This document shows, one piece after another, positions 19,722 to 34,771 of a stretch of 64,000 nt of DNA. The DNA lies in the NCBI GenBank assembly GCA_949987565.1, contig OX465111.1, positions 9,009,202 to 9,073,201 of the forward strand, written 5' to 3'. The first letter of the stretch is position 1. Each line of letters starts with the position of its first letter. The stretch is from Luidia sarsii. Taxonomy: Eukaryota > Echinodermata > Asteroidea > Paxillosida > Luidiidae. A program made the translations under genes and the position numbers. The notes under the pieces are model-generated. The model worked only from the letters and a program-made list of their open reading frames with translations. It was not told where the DNA came from and did no database searches.

Positions 19722-19870
19722 ACAACGAAATCCCAAAGCAGGCCCCCAACGGCCATGGCCCTTATAATCCCGCTTGCCTATTAACGTACCGTATTAGCTG
19801 CGTAGACATGCTGCTTGATTCAGGTTGCCTGGTGAAAAAAACGCTTGTCTAGCAACCTACTTGAGTCCAC
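19722..19870 (+). repeat. Monomer module M3 (tRNA-like)
   Basis: Starts ACAACGAAATCCCAAAGC, has GGCCATGGCCCTTATAATCC, then 99 bp from its start CAGGTTGCCTGGTG, CGCTTGTCTAGCAACC and CTTGAGTCC. It aligns with M1 over the left part (ACAACGAA.TCC, GCC..GCCC.TTAT) and with M2 over GACAACGAAAT and CCTAT..A.GTA..GTATTAG.TGCG. Confidence 0.6.
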
Positions 19871-20502
19871 GCTTGATGCTGTTCATATTGCTGCAGTGGT
19901 GCAGCATACTATTGCAATCCGAGATGGCTCCGCACAGCTGATTATCATAAAGTGTGGACCCACAGCTCTTTTTTTAATCAGGGGCCTTTGGAGTCTAATT
20001 AACTTATACATTGTAAAACATGTCAGGCTTAAGACGACCCGCGTGTTGAATGTTCGATTTCTCGTGTAATTTGCCATAATCGGGGCTTGAAAGGTGGCCC
20101 TATTTTATCTTTAGGAGTAGAGGGAGGGATATGCAGAAATTCGGCGTGGACGCCTGCACACGAGTTGCCGCAACTTGATCATCGTCGTCTCGGCTGACAT
20201 CCTACCGTGAAACCTAGCCCAAGCCTTCAACATACCCGTTGTTTCGGAATCAATCCGCCCCCAACTTAGATAAAAACGAAATCAATGACTCGCATTCGCC
20301 AAGCCCTATCTTGCTATCTTCAGGAAAGATCGATGACTGAATATTGCTAATAGCATCACGGAATCAAAATCAACAAAATTTACAGTACGACCGAATTATC
20401 CCAATAACGCGCACCATTTTGTTTTGGTGTGTGCGTGACGAATGACATCCAAATGTTTGAGCGGAAGCATGACCGTTCAGCCAGAATGGCGCCCTCAATA
20501 CG

Positions 20503-23500
20503 TATAAAATACAGGTTACTTCGTTCTGATGCTGGATACGTCGATGCAAAAATACGTCTCGCTCCTGATCAATTACCTACACCTTTTAAGTTTCCAGGGA
20601 CAATTTCCACCGAAATTGCGAGACTCCCGTACGTAAACTAATGATTCAACGTGATTTCACTCGTTTTCTTTGGTCATTCTTATTGATGGTTTTTGTGTGT
20701 GTGGAAAAACGAGCCATGAAAGTAGGTTTAGTGCGCAGCGCTCTCTACCGGATCACAACGAAGTCCACAAGCTCGGCTGAAATGCCAGAGCCCCTTATTA
20801 CCCAGTTTGACTAAAGTGTTATACGTGGGATCTTGTTAGGCAATGCAGGTGGCCTTGTGTAAAAACAAAAACACAAAACAAACCGCTCGTCTAACAGCAT
20901 GTAGGTGGTTTGATCACTTGGGGCACATTTTCATTTCCATGTTTTGTTCTGCGGGATTCAGTATTCTGCACTCTTTACTCTCTGACAACGAAATTCAAAA
21001 GCCAACTGCCATGCCATTCAAAATCCGGCTCGCCTATAAATGTATTAGATGCGCTCAAAATAATGTCGCGTGAATCAGACGACCTTGCGCAAGAAACACA
21101 AGGCTAACAACAGAAAGGTTCGTGGTTCGATTCCGGGGTGCTGCTGTTTTTCATTTAAACTATACTTCACAAGTTCTATATATATTTATATAAAATCTTG
21201 GTTACGCCCAGTAGTTCAGTAAAGTTATGAAGCCTTCTCAGGCCTGTATTCGAACTTGTGAAGTATAGTTTAGTCAGCACCGGAGGATACTAGTCTAACC
21301 ACGGAAAGAGTATGGTAATTCCGAAACGTTGATTCCCTTGGTTCTTTGCAGAAGAGCGCATACATGTAAAAAGATACATCTCAGACGGTGTAACCGCAAA
21401 CTATTCCAAACAATATCATATCTATACGAACAATTTCGACAACGAAATCCCAAAGCCTGCCTCCAACGGCCATGGCCCTTATAAGCCCGCTTGCCTATTA
21501 ACGTACCGTATTAGCTGCGTAGATATGCTGCTTGATTCAGGTTGCCTGGTGAAAAAAACGCTTGTTTAGCAACCTACTTGAGTCCACGCTTGATGCTGTT
21601 CATATTGCTGCAGTGGTGCAGCATACTATTGCAATCCGAGATGGCTCCGCACAGCTGATTATCATAAAGTGTGGACCCACAGCTCTTTTTTTAATCAGGG
21701 GCCTTTGGAGTCTAATAAACCTATACATTGTAAAACATGTCAGGCTAAAGACGACCCGCGTGTTGAATGTTCGATTTCTCGTGTAATTTGGCATAATCGG
21801 GGCTTGAAAGGTGGCCCTATTTTATCTTTAGGAGTAGAGGGAGGGATATGCAGAAATTCGGCGTGGACGCCTGCACACGATACGAGTTGCCGCAACTTGA
21901 TCATCGTCGTCTCGGCTGACAACCTACCGTGAAACCTAGCCCACGCCTTCACCATACCCGTTGTTTCGGAATCAATTCGCCCCCAACTTAGATGAAAACG
22001 AAATCAATGACTCGCATTCGCCAACCCCTATCTTGCTATCTTCAGGAAAGATCCGTGACTGAATGTTGCTAATAGCATCACGGAATCAAAATCAACAAAA
22101 TTTACAGTACGACCGAATTGTCCCAATAACGCGCACTATTTTGTTTTGGTGTGTGCGTGACGAATGACATCCAAATGTTTCAGCGGAAGCATGACCGTTC
22201 AGCCAGAATAGCGCCCTCAATACGTATAAAATACAGGTTACTTCGTTCTGATGCTGGATACGTCGATGCAAAAATACGTCTCGCTCCTGATCAATTACCT
22301 ACACCTTTTAAGTTTCCAGGGACAATTTCCACCGAAATTGCGAGACTCCCGTGCGTAAACTAACGATTCAACGTGATTTCACTCGTTTTCTTTGGTCATT
22401 CTTATTGATGGTTTTTGTGTGTGTGGAAAAACGAGCCATGAAAGTAGGTTTAGTGCGCAGCGCTCTCTACCGGATCACAACGAAGTCCACAAGCTCGGCT
22501 GAAATGCCAGAGCCCCTTATTACCCAGTTTGACTAAAGTGTTAGACGTGTGATCTTGTTACGCAATGCAGGTGGCCTTGTGTAAAAACAAAAACACAAAA
22601 CAAACCGCTCGTCTAACAGCATGTAGGTGGTTTGATCACTTGGGGCACATTTTCATTTCCATGTTTTGTTCTGCGGGATTCAGTATTCTGCACTCTTTAC
22701 TCTCTGACAACGAAATTCAAAAGCCAACTGCCATGCCATTCAAAATCCGGCTCGCCTATAAATGTATTAGTTGCGCTCAAAATAATGTCGCGTGAATTAG
22801 ACGACCTTGCGCATGAAACACAAGGCTAACAACAGAAAGGTTCGTGGTTCGATTCCGGGGTGCTGCTGTTTTTCATTTAAACTAAACTTAACAAGTTCTA
22901 TATATATTTATATAAAATCTTGGTTACCCTCAATAGTTCAGTAAAGTTATGAAGCCTTCTTAGGCCTGTATTCGAACTTGTGAAGTATAGTTTAGTCAGC
23001 ACCGGAGGATACTAGTCTAACCACGGAAAGAGTATGGTAATTCCGAAACGTTGATTCCCTTGGTTCTTTGCAGAAGAGCGCATACATGTAAAAAGATACA
23101 TCTCAGACGGTGTAAACGCAAACTATTCCAAACAATATCATATTTATACGAACAATTTCGACAATGAAATCCCAAAGCCTGCCCCCAACGGCCATGGCCC
23201 TTATAATCCCGCTTGCCTATCAACGTACCGTATTAGCTGCGTAGACATGCTGCTTGATTCAGGTTGCCTGGTGAAAAAACGCTTGTCTAGCAACCTACTT
23301 GAGTCCACGCTTGATGCTGTTCATATTGCTGCAGTGGTGCAGCATACTATTGCAATCCGAGATGGCTCCGCACAGCTGATTATCATAAAGTGTGGACCCA
23401 CAGCTCTTTTTTTAATCAGGGGCCTTTGGAGTCTAATAAACCTATACATTGTAAAACATGTCGGGCTTAAGACGACCCGCGTGTTGAATGTTCGATTTCT

Positions 23501-26500
23501 CGTGTAATTTGGCATAATCGGGGCTTGAAAGGTGGCCCTATTTTATCTTTAGGAGTAGAGGGATGTATATGCAGAAATTCGGCTTGGACGCCTGCACACG
23601 ATACGAGTTGCCGCAACTTGATCATCGTCGTCTCGGCTGACAACCTACCGTGAAACCTAGCCCACGCCTTCACCATACCCGTTGTTTCGGAATCAATTCG
23701 TCCCCAACTTAGATAAAAACGAAATCAATGACTCGCATTCGCCAACCCCTATCTTGCTATCTTCAGGAAAGATCCGTGACTGAATGTTGCTAATAGCATC
23801 ACGGAATCAAAATAAACAAAATTTACAGTACGACCAAATTATCCCAATAACGCGCACTATTTTGTTTTGGTGTGTGGGTGACGAATGACATCCAAATGTT
23901 TGAGCGGAAGCATGACCGTTCAGCCAGAATAGCGCCCTCAATACGTATAAAATACAGGTTACTTCGTTCTGATGCTGGATACGTCGATGCAAAAATACGT
24001 CTCGCTCCTGATCAATTACCTACACCTTTTAAGTTTCCAGGGACAATTTCCACCGAAATTGCGAGACTCCCGTGCGTAAACTAATGATTCAACGTGATTT
24101 CACTCGTTTTCTTTGGTCATTCTTATTGATGGTTTTTGTGTGTGCGGAAAAACGAGCCATGAAAGTAGGTTTAGTGCGTAGCGCTCTCTACCGGATCACA
24201 ACGAAGTCCACAAGCTCGGCTGAAATGCCAGAGCCCCTTATTACCCAGTTTGACTAAAGTGTTATACGTGGGATCTTGTTACGCAATGCAGGTGGCCTTG
24301 TGTAAAAACAAAAACACAAAACAAACCGCTCGTCTAACAGCATGTAGGTGGTTTGATCACTTGGGGCACATTTTCATTTCCATGTTTTGTTCTGCGGGAT
24401 TCAGTATTCTGCACTCTTTACTCTCTGACAACGAAATTCAAAAGCCAACTGCCATGCCATTCAAAATCCGGCTCGCCTATAAATGTATTAGTTGCGCTCA
24501 AAATAATGTCGCGTGAATTAGACGTTCTTGCGCATGAAACACAAGGCTAACAACAGAAAGGTTCGGGGTTCGATTCCGGGGTGCTGCTGTTTTTCATTTA
24601 AACTAAACTTAACAAGTTCTATATATATTGATATAAAATCTTGGTTACCCTCAATAGTTCAGTAAAGTTATGAAGCCTTCTTAGGCCTGTATTCGAACTT
24701 GTGAAGTATAGTTTACTCAGCACCGGAGGATACTAGTCTAACCACGGAAAGAGTATGGTAATTCCGAAACGTTGATTCCCTTGGTTCTTTGCAGAAGAGC
24801 GCATACATGGAAAAAGATACATCTCAGACGGTGTAACCGCAAACTATTCCAAACAATATCATATTTATACGAACAATTTCGATAACGAAATCCCAAAGCC
24901 TGCCCCCAACGGCCATGGCCCTTATAATCCCGCTTGCCTATTAACGTACCGTATTAGCTGCGTAGACATGCTGCTTGATTCAGGTTGCCTGGTGAAAAAA
25001 ACGCTTGTCTAGCAACCTACTTGAGTCCACGCTTGATGCTGTTCATATTGCTGCAGTGGTGCAGCATACTATTGCAATCCGAGATGGCTCCGCACAGCTG
25101 ATTATCATAAAGTGTGGACCCACAGCTCTTTTTTTATTCAGGGGCCTTTGGAGTCTAATAAACCTATACATTGTAAAACATGTCGGGCTTAAGACGACCC
25201 GCGTGTTGAATGTTCGATTTCTCGTGTAATTTGGCATAATCGGGGCTTGAAAGGTGGCCCTATTTTATCTTTAGAAGTAGAGGGATGTATATGCAGAAAT
25301 TCGGCTTGGACGCCTGCACACGATACGAGTTGCCGCAACTTGATCATCGTCGTCTCGGCTGACAACCTACCGTGAAACCTAGCCCAAGCCTTCAACATAC
25401 CCGTTGTTTCGGAATCAATTCGTCCCCAACTTAGATAAAAACGAAATCAATGACTCGCATTCGCCAACCCCTATCTTGCTATCTTCAGGAAAGATCCGTG
25501 ACAGAATGTTGCTAATAGCATCACGGAATCAAAATCAACAAAATTTACAGTACGACCAAATTATCCCAATAACGCGCACTATTTTGTTTTGGTGTGTGGG
25601 TGACGAATGACATCCAAATGTTTGAGCGGAAGCATGACCGTTCAGCCAGAATAGCGCCCTCAATACCTTTTAAAATACAGGTTACTTCGTTCTGATGCTG
25701 GATACGTCGATGCAAAAATACGTCTCGCTCCTGATCAATTACCTACACCTTTTAAGTTTCCAGGGACAATTTCCACCGAAATTGCGAGACTCCCGTACGT
25801 AAACTAATGATTCAACGTGATTTCACTCGTTTTCTTTGGTCATTCTTATTGATGGTTTTTGTGTGTGTGGAAAAACGAGCCATGAAAGTAGGTTTAGTGC
25901 GCAGCGCTCTCTACCGGATCACAACGAAGTCCACAAGCTCGGCTGAAATGCCAGAGCCCCTTATTACCCAGTTTGACTAAAGTGTTATACGTGGGATCTT
26001 GTTAGGCAATGCAGGTGGCCTTGTGTAAAAACAAAAACACAAAACAAACCGCTCGTCTAACAGCATGTAGGTGGTTTGATCACTTGGGGCACATTTTCAT
26101 TTCCATGTTTTGTTCTGCGGGATTCAGTATTCTGCACTCTTTACTCTCTGACAACGAAATTCAAAAGCCAACTGCCATGCCATTCAAAATCCGGCTCGCC
26201 TATAAATGTATTAGATGCGCTCAAAATAATGTCGCGTGAATCAGACGACCTTGCGCAAGAAACACAAGGCTAACAACAGAAAGGTTCGTGGTTCGATTCC
26301 GGGGTGCTGCTGTTTTTCATTTAAACTATACTTCACAAGTTCTATATATATTTATATAAAATCTTGGTTACGCCCAGTAGTTCAGTAAAGTTATGAAGCC
26401 TTCTCAGGCCTGTATTCGAACTTGTGAAGTATAGTTTAGTCAGCACCGGAGGATACTAGTCTAACCACGGAAAGAGTATGGTAATTCCGAAACGTTGATT

Positions 26501-29500
26501 CCCTTGGTTCTTTGCAGAAGAGCGCATACATGTAAAAAGATACATCTCAGACGGTGTAACCGCAAACTATTCCAAACAATATCATATCTATACGAACAAT
26601 TTCGACAACGAAATCCCAAAGCCTGCCTCCAACGGCCATGGCCCTTATAAGCCCGCTTGCCTATTAACGTACCGTATTAGCTGCGTAGATATGCTGCTTG
26701 ATTCAGGTTGCCTGGTGAAAAAAACGCTTGTTTAGCAACCTACTTGAGTCCACGCTTGATGCTGTTCATATTGCTGCAGTGGTGCAGCATACTATTGCAA
26801 TCCGAGATGGCTCCGCACAGCTGATTATCATAAAGTGTGGACCCACAGCTCTTTTTTTAATCAGGGGCCTTTGGAGTCTAATAAACCTATACATTGTAAA
26901 ACATGTCAGGCTAAAGACGACCCGCGTGTTGAATGTTCGATTTCTCGTGTAATTTGGCATAATCGGGGCTTGAAAGGTGGCCCTATTTTATCTTTAGGAG
27001 TAGAGGGAGGGATATGCAGAAATTCGGCGTGGACGCCTGCACACGATACGAGTTGCCGCAACTTGATCATCGTCGTCTCGGCTGACAACCTACCGTGAAA
27101 CCTAGCCCACGCCTTCACCATACCCGTTGTTTCGGAATCAATTCGCCCCCAACTTAGATGAAAACGAAATCAATGACTCGCATTCGCCAACCCCTATCTT
27201 GCTATCTTCAGGAAAGATCCGTGACTGAATGTTGCTAATAGCATCACGGAATCAAAATCAACAAAATTTACAGTACGACCGAATTGTCCCAATAACGCGC
27301 ACTATTTTGTTTTGGTGTGTGCGTGACGAATGACATCCAAATGTTTCAGCGGAAGCATGACCGTTCAGCCAGAATAGCGCCCTCAATACGTATAAAATAC
27401 AGGTTACTTCGTTCTGATGCTGGATACGTCGATGCAAAAATACGTCTCGCTCCTGATCAATTACCTACACCTTTTAAGTTTCCAGGGACAATTTCCACCG
27501 AAATTGCGAGACTCCCGTGCGTAAACTAACGATTCAACGTGATTTCACTCGTTTTCTTTGGTCATTCTTATTGATGGTTTTTGTGTGTGTGGAAAAACGA
27601 GCCATGAAAGTAGGTTTAGTGCGCAGCGCTCTCTACCGGATCACAACGAAGTCCACAAGCTCGGCTGAAATGCCAGAGCCCCTTATTACCCAGTTTGACT
27701 AAAGTGTTAGACGTGTGATCTTGTTACGCAATGCAGGTGGCCTTGTGTAAAAACAAAAACACAAAACAAACCGCTCGTCTAACAGCATGTAGGTGGTTTG
27801 ATCACTTGGGGCACATTTTCATTTCCATGTTTTGTTCTGCGGGATTCAGTATTCTGCACTCTTTACTCTCTGACAACGAAATTCAAAAGCCAACTGCCAT
27901 GCCATTCAAAATCCGGCTCGCCTATAAATGTATTAGTTGCGCTCAAAATAATGTCGCGTGAATTAGACGACCTTGCGCATGAAACACAAGGCTAACAACA
28001 GAAAGGTTCGTGGTTCGATTCCGGGGTGCTGCTGTTTTTCATTTAAACTAAACTTAACAAGTTCTATATATATTTATATAAAATCTTGGTTACCCTCAAT
28101 AGTTCAGTAAAGTTATGAAGCCTTCTTAGGCCTGTATTCGAACTTGTGAAGTATAGTTTAGTCAGCACCGGAGGATACTAGTCTAACCACGGAAAGAGTA
28201 TGGTAATTCCGAAACGTTGATTCCCTTGGTTCTTTGCAGAAGAGCGCATACATGTAAAAAGATACATCTCAGACGGTGTAAACGCAAACTATTCCAAACA
28301 ATATCATATTTATACGAACAATTTCGACAATGAAATCCCAAAGCCTGCCCCCAACGGCCATGGCCCTTATAATCCCGCTTGCCTATCAACGTACCGTATT
28401 AGCTGCGTAGACATGCTGCTTGATTCAGGTTGCCTGGTGAAAAAACGCTTGTCTAGCAACCTACTTGAGTCCACGCTTGATGCTGTTCATATTGCTGCAG
28501 TGGTGCAGCATACTATTGCAATCCGAGATGGCTCCGCACAGCTGATTATCATAAAGTGTGGACCCACAGCTCTTTTTTTAATCAGGGGCCTTTGGAGTCT
28601 AATAAACCTATACATTGTAAAACATGTCGGGCTTAAGACGACCCGCGTGTTGAATGTTCGATTTCTCGTGTAATTTGGCATAATCGGGGCTTGAAAGGTG
28701 GCCCTATTTTATCTTTAGGAGTAGAGGGATGTATATGCAGAAATTCGGCTTGGACGCCTGCACACGATACGAGTTGCCGCAACTTGATCATCGTCGTCTC
28801 GGCTGACAACCTACCGTGAAACCTAGCCCACGCCTTCACCATACCCGTTGTTTCGGAATCAATTCGTCCCCAACTTAGATAAAAACGAAATCAATGACTC
28901 GCATTCGCCAACCCCTATCTTGCTATCTTCAGGAAAGATCCGTGACTGAATGTTGCTAATAGCATCACGGAATCAAAATAAACAAAATTTACAGTACGAC
29001 CAAATTATCCCAATAACGCGCACTATTTTGTTTTGGTGTGTGGGTGACGAATGACATCCAAATGTTTGAGCGGAAGCATGACCGTTCAGCCAGAATAGCG
29101 CCCTCAATACGTATAAAATACAGGTTACTTCGTTCTGATGCTGGATACGTCGATGCAAAAATACGTCTCGCTCCTGATCAATTACCTACACCTTTTAAGT
29201 TTCCAGGGACAATTTCCACCGAAATTGCGAGACTCCCGTGCGTAAACTAATGAGTCAACGTGATTTCACTCGTTTTCTTTGGTCATTCTTATTGATGGTT
29301 TTTGTGTGTGCGGAAAAACGAGCCATGAAAGTAGGTTTAGTGCGTAGCGCTCTCTACCGGATCACAACGAAGTCCACAAGCTCGGCTGAAATGCCAGAGC
29401 CCCTTATTACCCAGTTTGACTAAAGTGTTATACGTGGGATCTTGTTACGCAATGCAGGTGGCCTTGTGTAAAAACAAAAACACAAAACAAACCGCTCGTC

Positions 29501-30834
29501 TAACAGCATGTAGGTGGTTTGATCACTTGGGGCACATTTTCATTTCCATGTTTTGTTCTGCGGGATTCAGTATTCTGCACTCTTTACTCTCTGACAACGA
29601 AATTCAAAAGCCAACTGCCATGCCATTCAAAATCCGGCTCGCCTATAAATGTATTAGTTGCGCTCAAAATAATGTCGCGTGAATTAGACGTTCTTGCGCA
29701 TGAAACACAAGGCTAACAACAGAAAGGTTCGTGGTTCGATTCCGGGGTGCTGCTGTTTTTCATTTAAACTAAACTTAACAAGTTCTATATATATTGATAT
29801 AAAATCTTGGTTACCCTCAATAGTTCAGTAAAGTTATGAAGCCTTCTTAGGCCTGTATTCGAACTTGTGAAGTATAGTTTACTCAGCACCGGAGGATACT
29901 AGTCTAACCACGGAAAGAGTATGGTAATTCCGAAACGTTGATTCCCTTGGTTCTTTGCAGAAGAGCGCATACATGGAAAAAGATACATCTCAGACGGTGT
30001 AACCGCAAACTATTCCAAACAATATCATATTTATACGAACAATTTCGATAACGAAATCCCAAAGCCTGCCCCCAACGGCCATGGCCCTTATAATCCCGCT
30101 TGCCTATTAACGTACCGTATTAGCTGCGTAGACATGCTGCTTGATTCAGGTTGCCTGGTGAAAAAAACGCTTGTCTAGCAACCTACTTGAGTCCACGCTT
30201 GATGCTGTTCATATTGCTGCAGTGGTGCAGCATACTATTGCAATCCGAGATGGCTCCGCACAGCTGATTATCATAAAGTGTGGACCCACAGCTCTTTTTT
30301 TATTCAGGGGCCTTTGGAGTCTAATAAACCTATACATTGTAAAACATGTCGGGCTTAAGACGACCCGCGTGTTGAATGTTCGATTTCTCGTGTAATTTGG
30401 CATAATCGGGGCTTGAAAGGTGGCCCTATTTTATCTTTAGAAGTAGAGGGATGTATATGCAGAAATTCGGCTTGGACGCCTGCAAACGATACGAGTTGCC
30501 GCAACTTGATCATCGTCGTCTCGGCTGACAACCTACCGTGAAACCTAGCCCAAGCCTTCAACATACCCGTTGTTTCGGAATCAATTCGTCCCCAACTTAG
30601 ATAAAAACGAAATCAATGACTCGCATTCGCCAACCCCTATCTTGCTATCTTCAGGAAAGATCCGTGACAGAATGTTGCTAATAGCATCACGGAATCAAAA
30701 TCAACAAAATTTACAGTACGACCAAATTATCCCAATAACGCGCACTATTTTGTTTTGGTGTGTGGGTGACGAATGACATCCAAATGTTTGAGCGGAAGCA
30801 TGACCGTTCAGCCAGAATAGCGCCCTCAATACCT
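20503..30834 (+). repeat. Tandem duplication of a 3-monomer block (5166 bp)
   Basis: Sequence from about 20503 to 25668 recurs at +5166 up to about 30834. Every marker I compared keeps this offset, with only scattered substitutions (24088 T versus 29254 G; 24566 G versus 29732 T; the change in CCTGCACACG to CCTGCAAACG near 30484). Confidence 0.85.
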
Positions 30835-33800
30835 TTTAAAATACAGGTTACTTCGTTCTGATGCTGGATACGTCGATGCAAAAATACGTCTCGCTCCTGA
30901 TCAATTACCTACACCTTTTAAGTTTCCAGGGACAATTTCCACCGAAATTGCGAGACTCCCGTGCGTAAACTAACGATTCAACGTGATTTCACTCGTTTTC
31001 TTTGGTCATTCTTATTGATGGTTTTTGTGTGTGTGGAAAAACGAGCCATGAAAGTAGGTTTAGTGCGCAGCGCTCTCTACCGGATCACAACGAAGTCCAC
31101 AAGCTCGGCTGAAATGCCAGAGCCCCTTATTACCCAGTTTGACTAAAGTGTTAGACGTGTGATCTTGTTACGCAATGCAGGTGGCCTTGTGTAAAAACAA
31201 AAACACAAAACAAACCGCTCGTCTAACAGCATGTAGGTGGTTTGATCACTTGGGGCACATTTTCATTTCCATGTTTTGTTCTGCGGGATTCAGTATTCTG
31301 CACTCTTTACTCTCTGACAACGAAATTCAAAAGCCAACTGCCATGCCATTCAAAATCCGGCTCGCCTATAAATGTATTAGTTGCGCTCAAAATAATGTCG
31401 CGTGAATTAGACGACCTTGCGCATGAAACACAAGGCTAACAACAGAAAGGTTCGTGGTTCGATTCCGGGGTGCTGCTGTTTTTCATTTAAACTAAACTTA
31501 ACAAGTTCTATATATATTTATATAAAATCTTGGTTACCCTCAATAGTTCAGTAAAGTTATGAAGCCTTCTTAGGCCTGTATTCGAACTTGTGAAGTATAG
31601 TTTAGTCAGCACCGGAGGATACTAGTCTAACCACGGAAAGAGTATGGTAATTCCGAAACGTTGATTCCCTTGGTTCTTTGCAGAAGAGCGCATACATGTA
31701 AAAAGATACATCTCAGACGGTGTAAACGCAAACTATTCCAAACAATATCATATTTATACGAACAATTTCGACAATGAAATCCCAAAGCCTGCCCCCAACG
31801 GCCATGGCCCTTATAATCCCGCTTGCCTATCAACGTACCGTATTAGCTGCGTAGACATGCTGCTTGATTCAGGTTGCCTGGTGAAAAAACGCTTGTCTAG
31901 CAACCTACTTGAGTCCACGCTTGATGCTGTTCATATTGCTGCAGTGGTGCAGCATACTATTGCAATCCGAGATGGCTCCGCACAGCTGATTATCATAAAG
32001 TGTGGACCCACAGCTCTTTTTTTAATCAGGGGCCTTTGGAGTCTAATAAACCTATACATTGTAAAACATGTCGGGCTTAAGACGACCCGCGTGTTGAATG
32101 TTCGATTTCTCGTGTAATTTGGCATAATCGGGGCTTGAAAGGTGGCCCTATTTTATCTTTAGGAGTAGAGGGATGTATATGCAGAAATTCGGCTTGGACG
32201 CCTGCACACGATACGAGTTGCCGCAACTTGATCATCGTCGTCTCGGCTGACAACCTACCGTGAAACCTAGCCCACGCCTTCACCATACCCGTTGTTTCGG
32301 AATCAATTCGTCCCCAACTTAGATAAAAACGAAATCAATGACTCGCATTCGCCAACCCCTATCTTGCTATCTTCAGGAAAGATCCGTGACTGAATGTTGC
32401 TAATAGCATCACGGAATCAAAATAAACAAAATTTACAGTACGACCAAATTATCCCAATAACGCGCACTATTTTGTTTTGGTGTGTGGGTGACGACTGACA
32501 TCCAAATGTTTGAGCGGAAGCATGACCGTTCAGCCAGAATAGCGCCCTCAATACGTATAAAATACAGGTTACTTCGTTCTGATGCTGGATACGTCGATGC
32601 AAAAATACGTCTCGCTCCTGATCAATTACCTACACCTTTTAAGTTTCCAGGGACAATTTCCACCGAAATTGCGAGACTCCCGTGCGTAAACTAATGAGTC
32701 AACGTGATTTCACTCGTTTTCTTTGGTCATTCTTATTGATGGTTTTTGTGTGTGCGGAAAAACGAGCCATGAAAGTAGGTTTAGTGCGTAGCGCTCTCTA
32801 CCGGATCACAACGAAGTCCACAAGCTCGGCTGAAATGCCAGAGCCCCTTATTACCCAGTTTGACTAAAGTGTTATACGTGGGATCTTGTTACGCAATGCA
32901 GGTGGCCTTGTGTAAAAACAAAAACACAAAACAAACCGCTCGTCTAACAGCATGTAGGTGGTTTGATCACTTGGGGCACATTTTCATTTCCATGTTTTGT
33001 TCTGCGGGATTCAGTATTCTGCACTCTTTACTCTCTGACAACGAAATTCAAAAGCCAACTGCCATGCCATTCAAAATCCGGCTCGCCTATAAATGTATTA
33101 GTTGCGCTCAAAATAATGTCGCGTGAATTAGACGTTCTTGCGCATGAAACACAAGGCTAACAACAGAAAGGTTCGTGGTTCGATTCCGGGGTGCTGCTGT
33201 TTTTCATTTAAACTAAACTTAACAAGTTCTATATATATTGATATAAAATCTTGGTTACCCTCAATAGTTCAGTAAAGTTATGAAGCCTTCTTAGGCCTGT
33301 ATTCGAACTTGTGAAGTATAGTTTACTCAGCACCGGAGGATACTAGTCTAACCACGGAAAGAGTATGGTAATTCCGAAACGTTGATTCCCTTGGTTCTTT
33401 GCAGAAGAGCGCATACATGGAAAAAGATACATCTCAGACGGTGTAACCGCAAACTATTCCAAACAATATCATATTTATACGAACAATTTCGATAACGAAA
33501 TCCCAAAGCCTGCCCCCAACGGCCATGGCCCTTATAATCCCGCTTGCCTATTAACGTACCGTATTAGCTGCGTAGACATGCTGCTTGATTCAGGTTGCCT
33601 GGTGAAAAAAACGCTTGTCTAGCAACCTACTTGAGTCCACGCTTGATGCTGTTCATATTGCTGCAGTGGTGCAGCATACTATTGCAATCCGAGATGGCTC
33701 CGCACAGCTGATTATCATAAAGTGTGGACCCACAGCTCTTTTTTTATTCAGGGGCCTTTGGAGTCTAATAAACCTATACATTGTAAAACATGTCGGGCTT

Positions 33801-34284
33801 AAGACGACCCGCGTGTTGAATGTTCGATTTCTCGTGTAATTTGGCATAATCGGGGCTTGAAAGGTGGCCCTATTTTATCTTTAGAAGTAGAGGGATGTAT
33901 ATGCAGAAATTCGGCTTGGACGCCTGCACACGATACGAGTTGCCGCAACTTGATCATCGTCGTCTCGGCTGACAACCTACCGTGAAACCTAGCCCAAGCC
34001 TTCAACATACCCGTTGTTTCGGAATCAATTCGTCCCCAACTTAGATAAAAACGAAATCAATGACTCGCATTCGCCAACCCCTATCTTGCTATCTTCAGGA
34101 AAGATCCGTGACAGAATGTTGCTAATAGCATCACGGAATCAAAATCAACAACATTTACAGTACGACCAAATTATCCCAATAACGCGCACTATTTTGTTTT
34201 GGTGTGTGGGTGACGAATGACATCCAAATGTTTGAGCGGAAGCATGACCGTTCAGCCAGAATAGCGCCCTCAATACCTTTTAAA
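27396..34284 (+). repeat. Tandem duplication of a 2-monomer block (3444 bp)
   Basis: Positions about 27396-30839 recur at +3444. The block overlaps the 5166-bp duplication, so the two events are nested. Offsets are constant for all markers compared between 27517 and 34220. Confidence 0.8.
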
Positions 34285-34771
34285 ATACAGGTTACTTCGT
34301 TCTGATGCTGGATACGTCGATGCAAAAATACGTCTCGCTCCTGATCAATTACCTACACCTTTTAAGTTTCCAGGGACAATTTCCACCGAAATTGCGAGAC
34401 TCCCGTACGTAAACTAATGATTCAACGTGATTTCACTCGTTTTCTTTGGTCATTCTTATTGATGGTTTTTGTGTGTGTGGAAAAACGAGCCATGAAAATA
34501 GGTTTAGTGCGCAGCGCTCTCTACCGGATCACAACGAAGTCCACAAGCTCGGCTGAAATGCCAGAGCCCCTTATTACCCAGTTTGACTAAAGTGTTATAC
34601 GTGGGATCTTGTTACGCAATGCAGGTGGCCTTGTGTAAAAACAAAAACACAAAACAAACCGCTCGTCTAACAGCATGTAGGTGGTTTGATCACTTGGGGC
34701 ACATTTTCATTTCCATGTTTTGTTCTGCGGGATTCAGTATTCTGCACTCTTTACTCTCTGACAACGAAATT

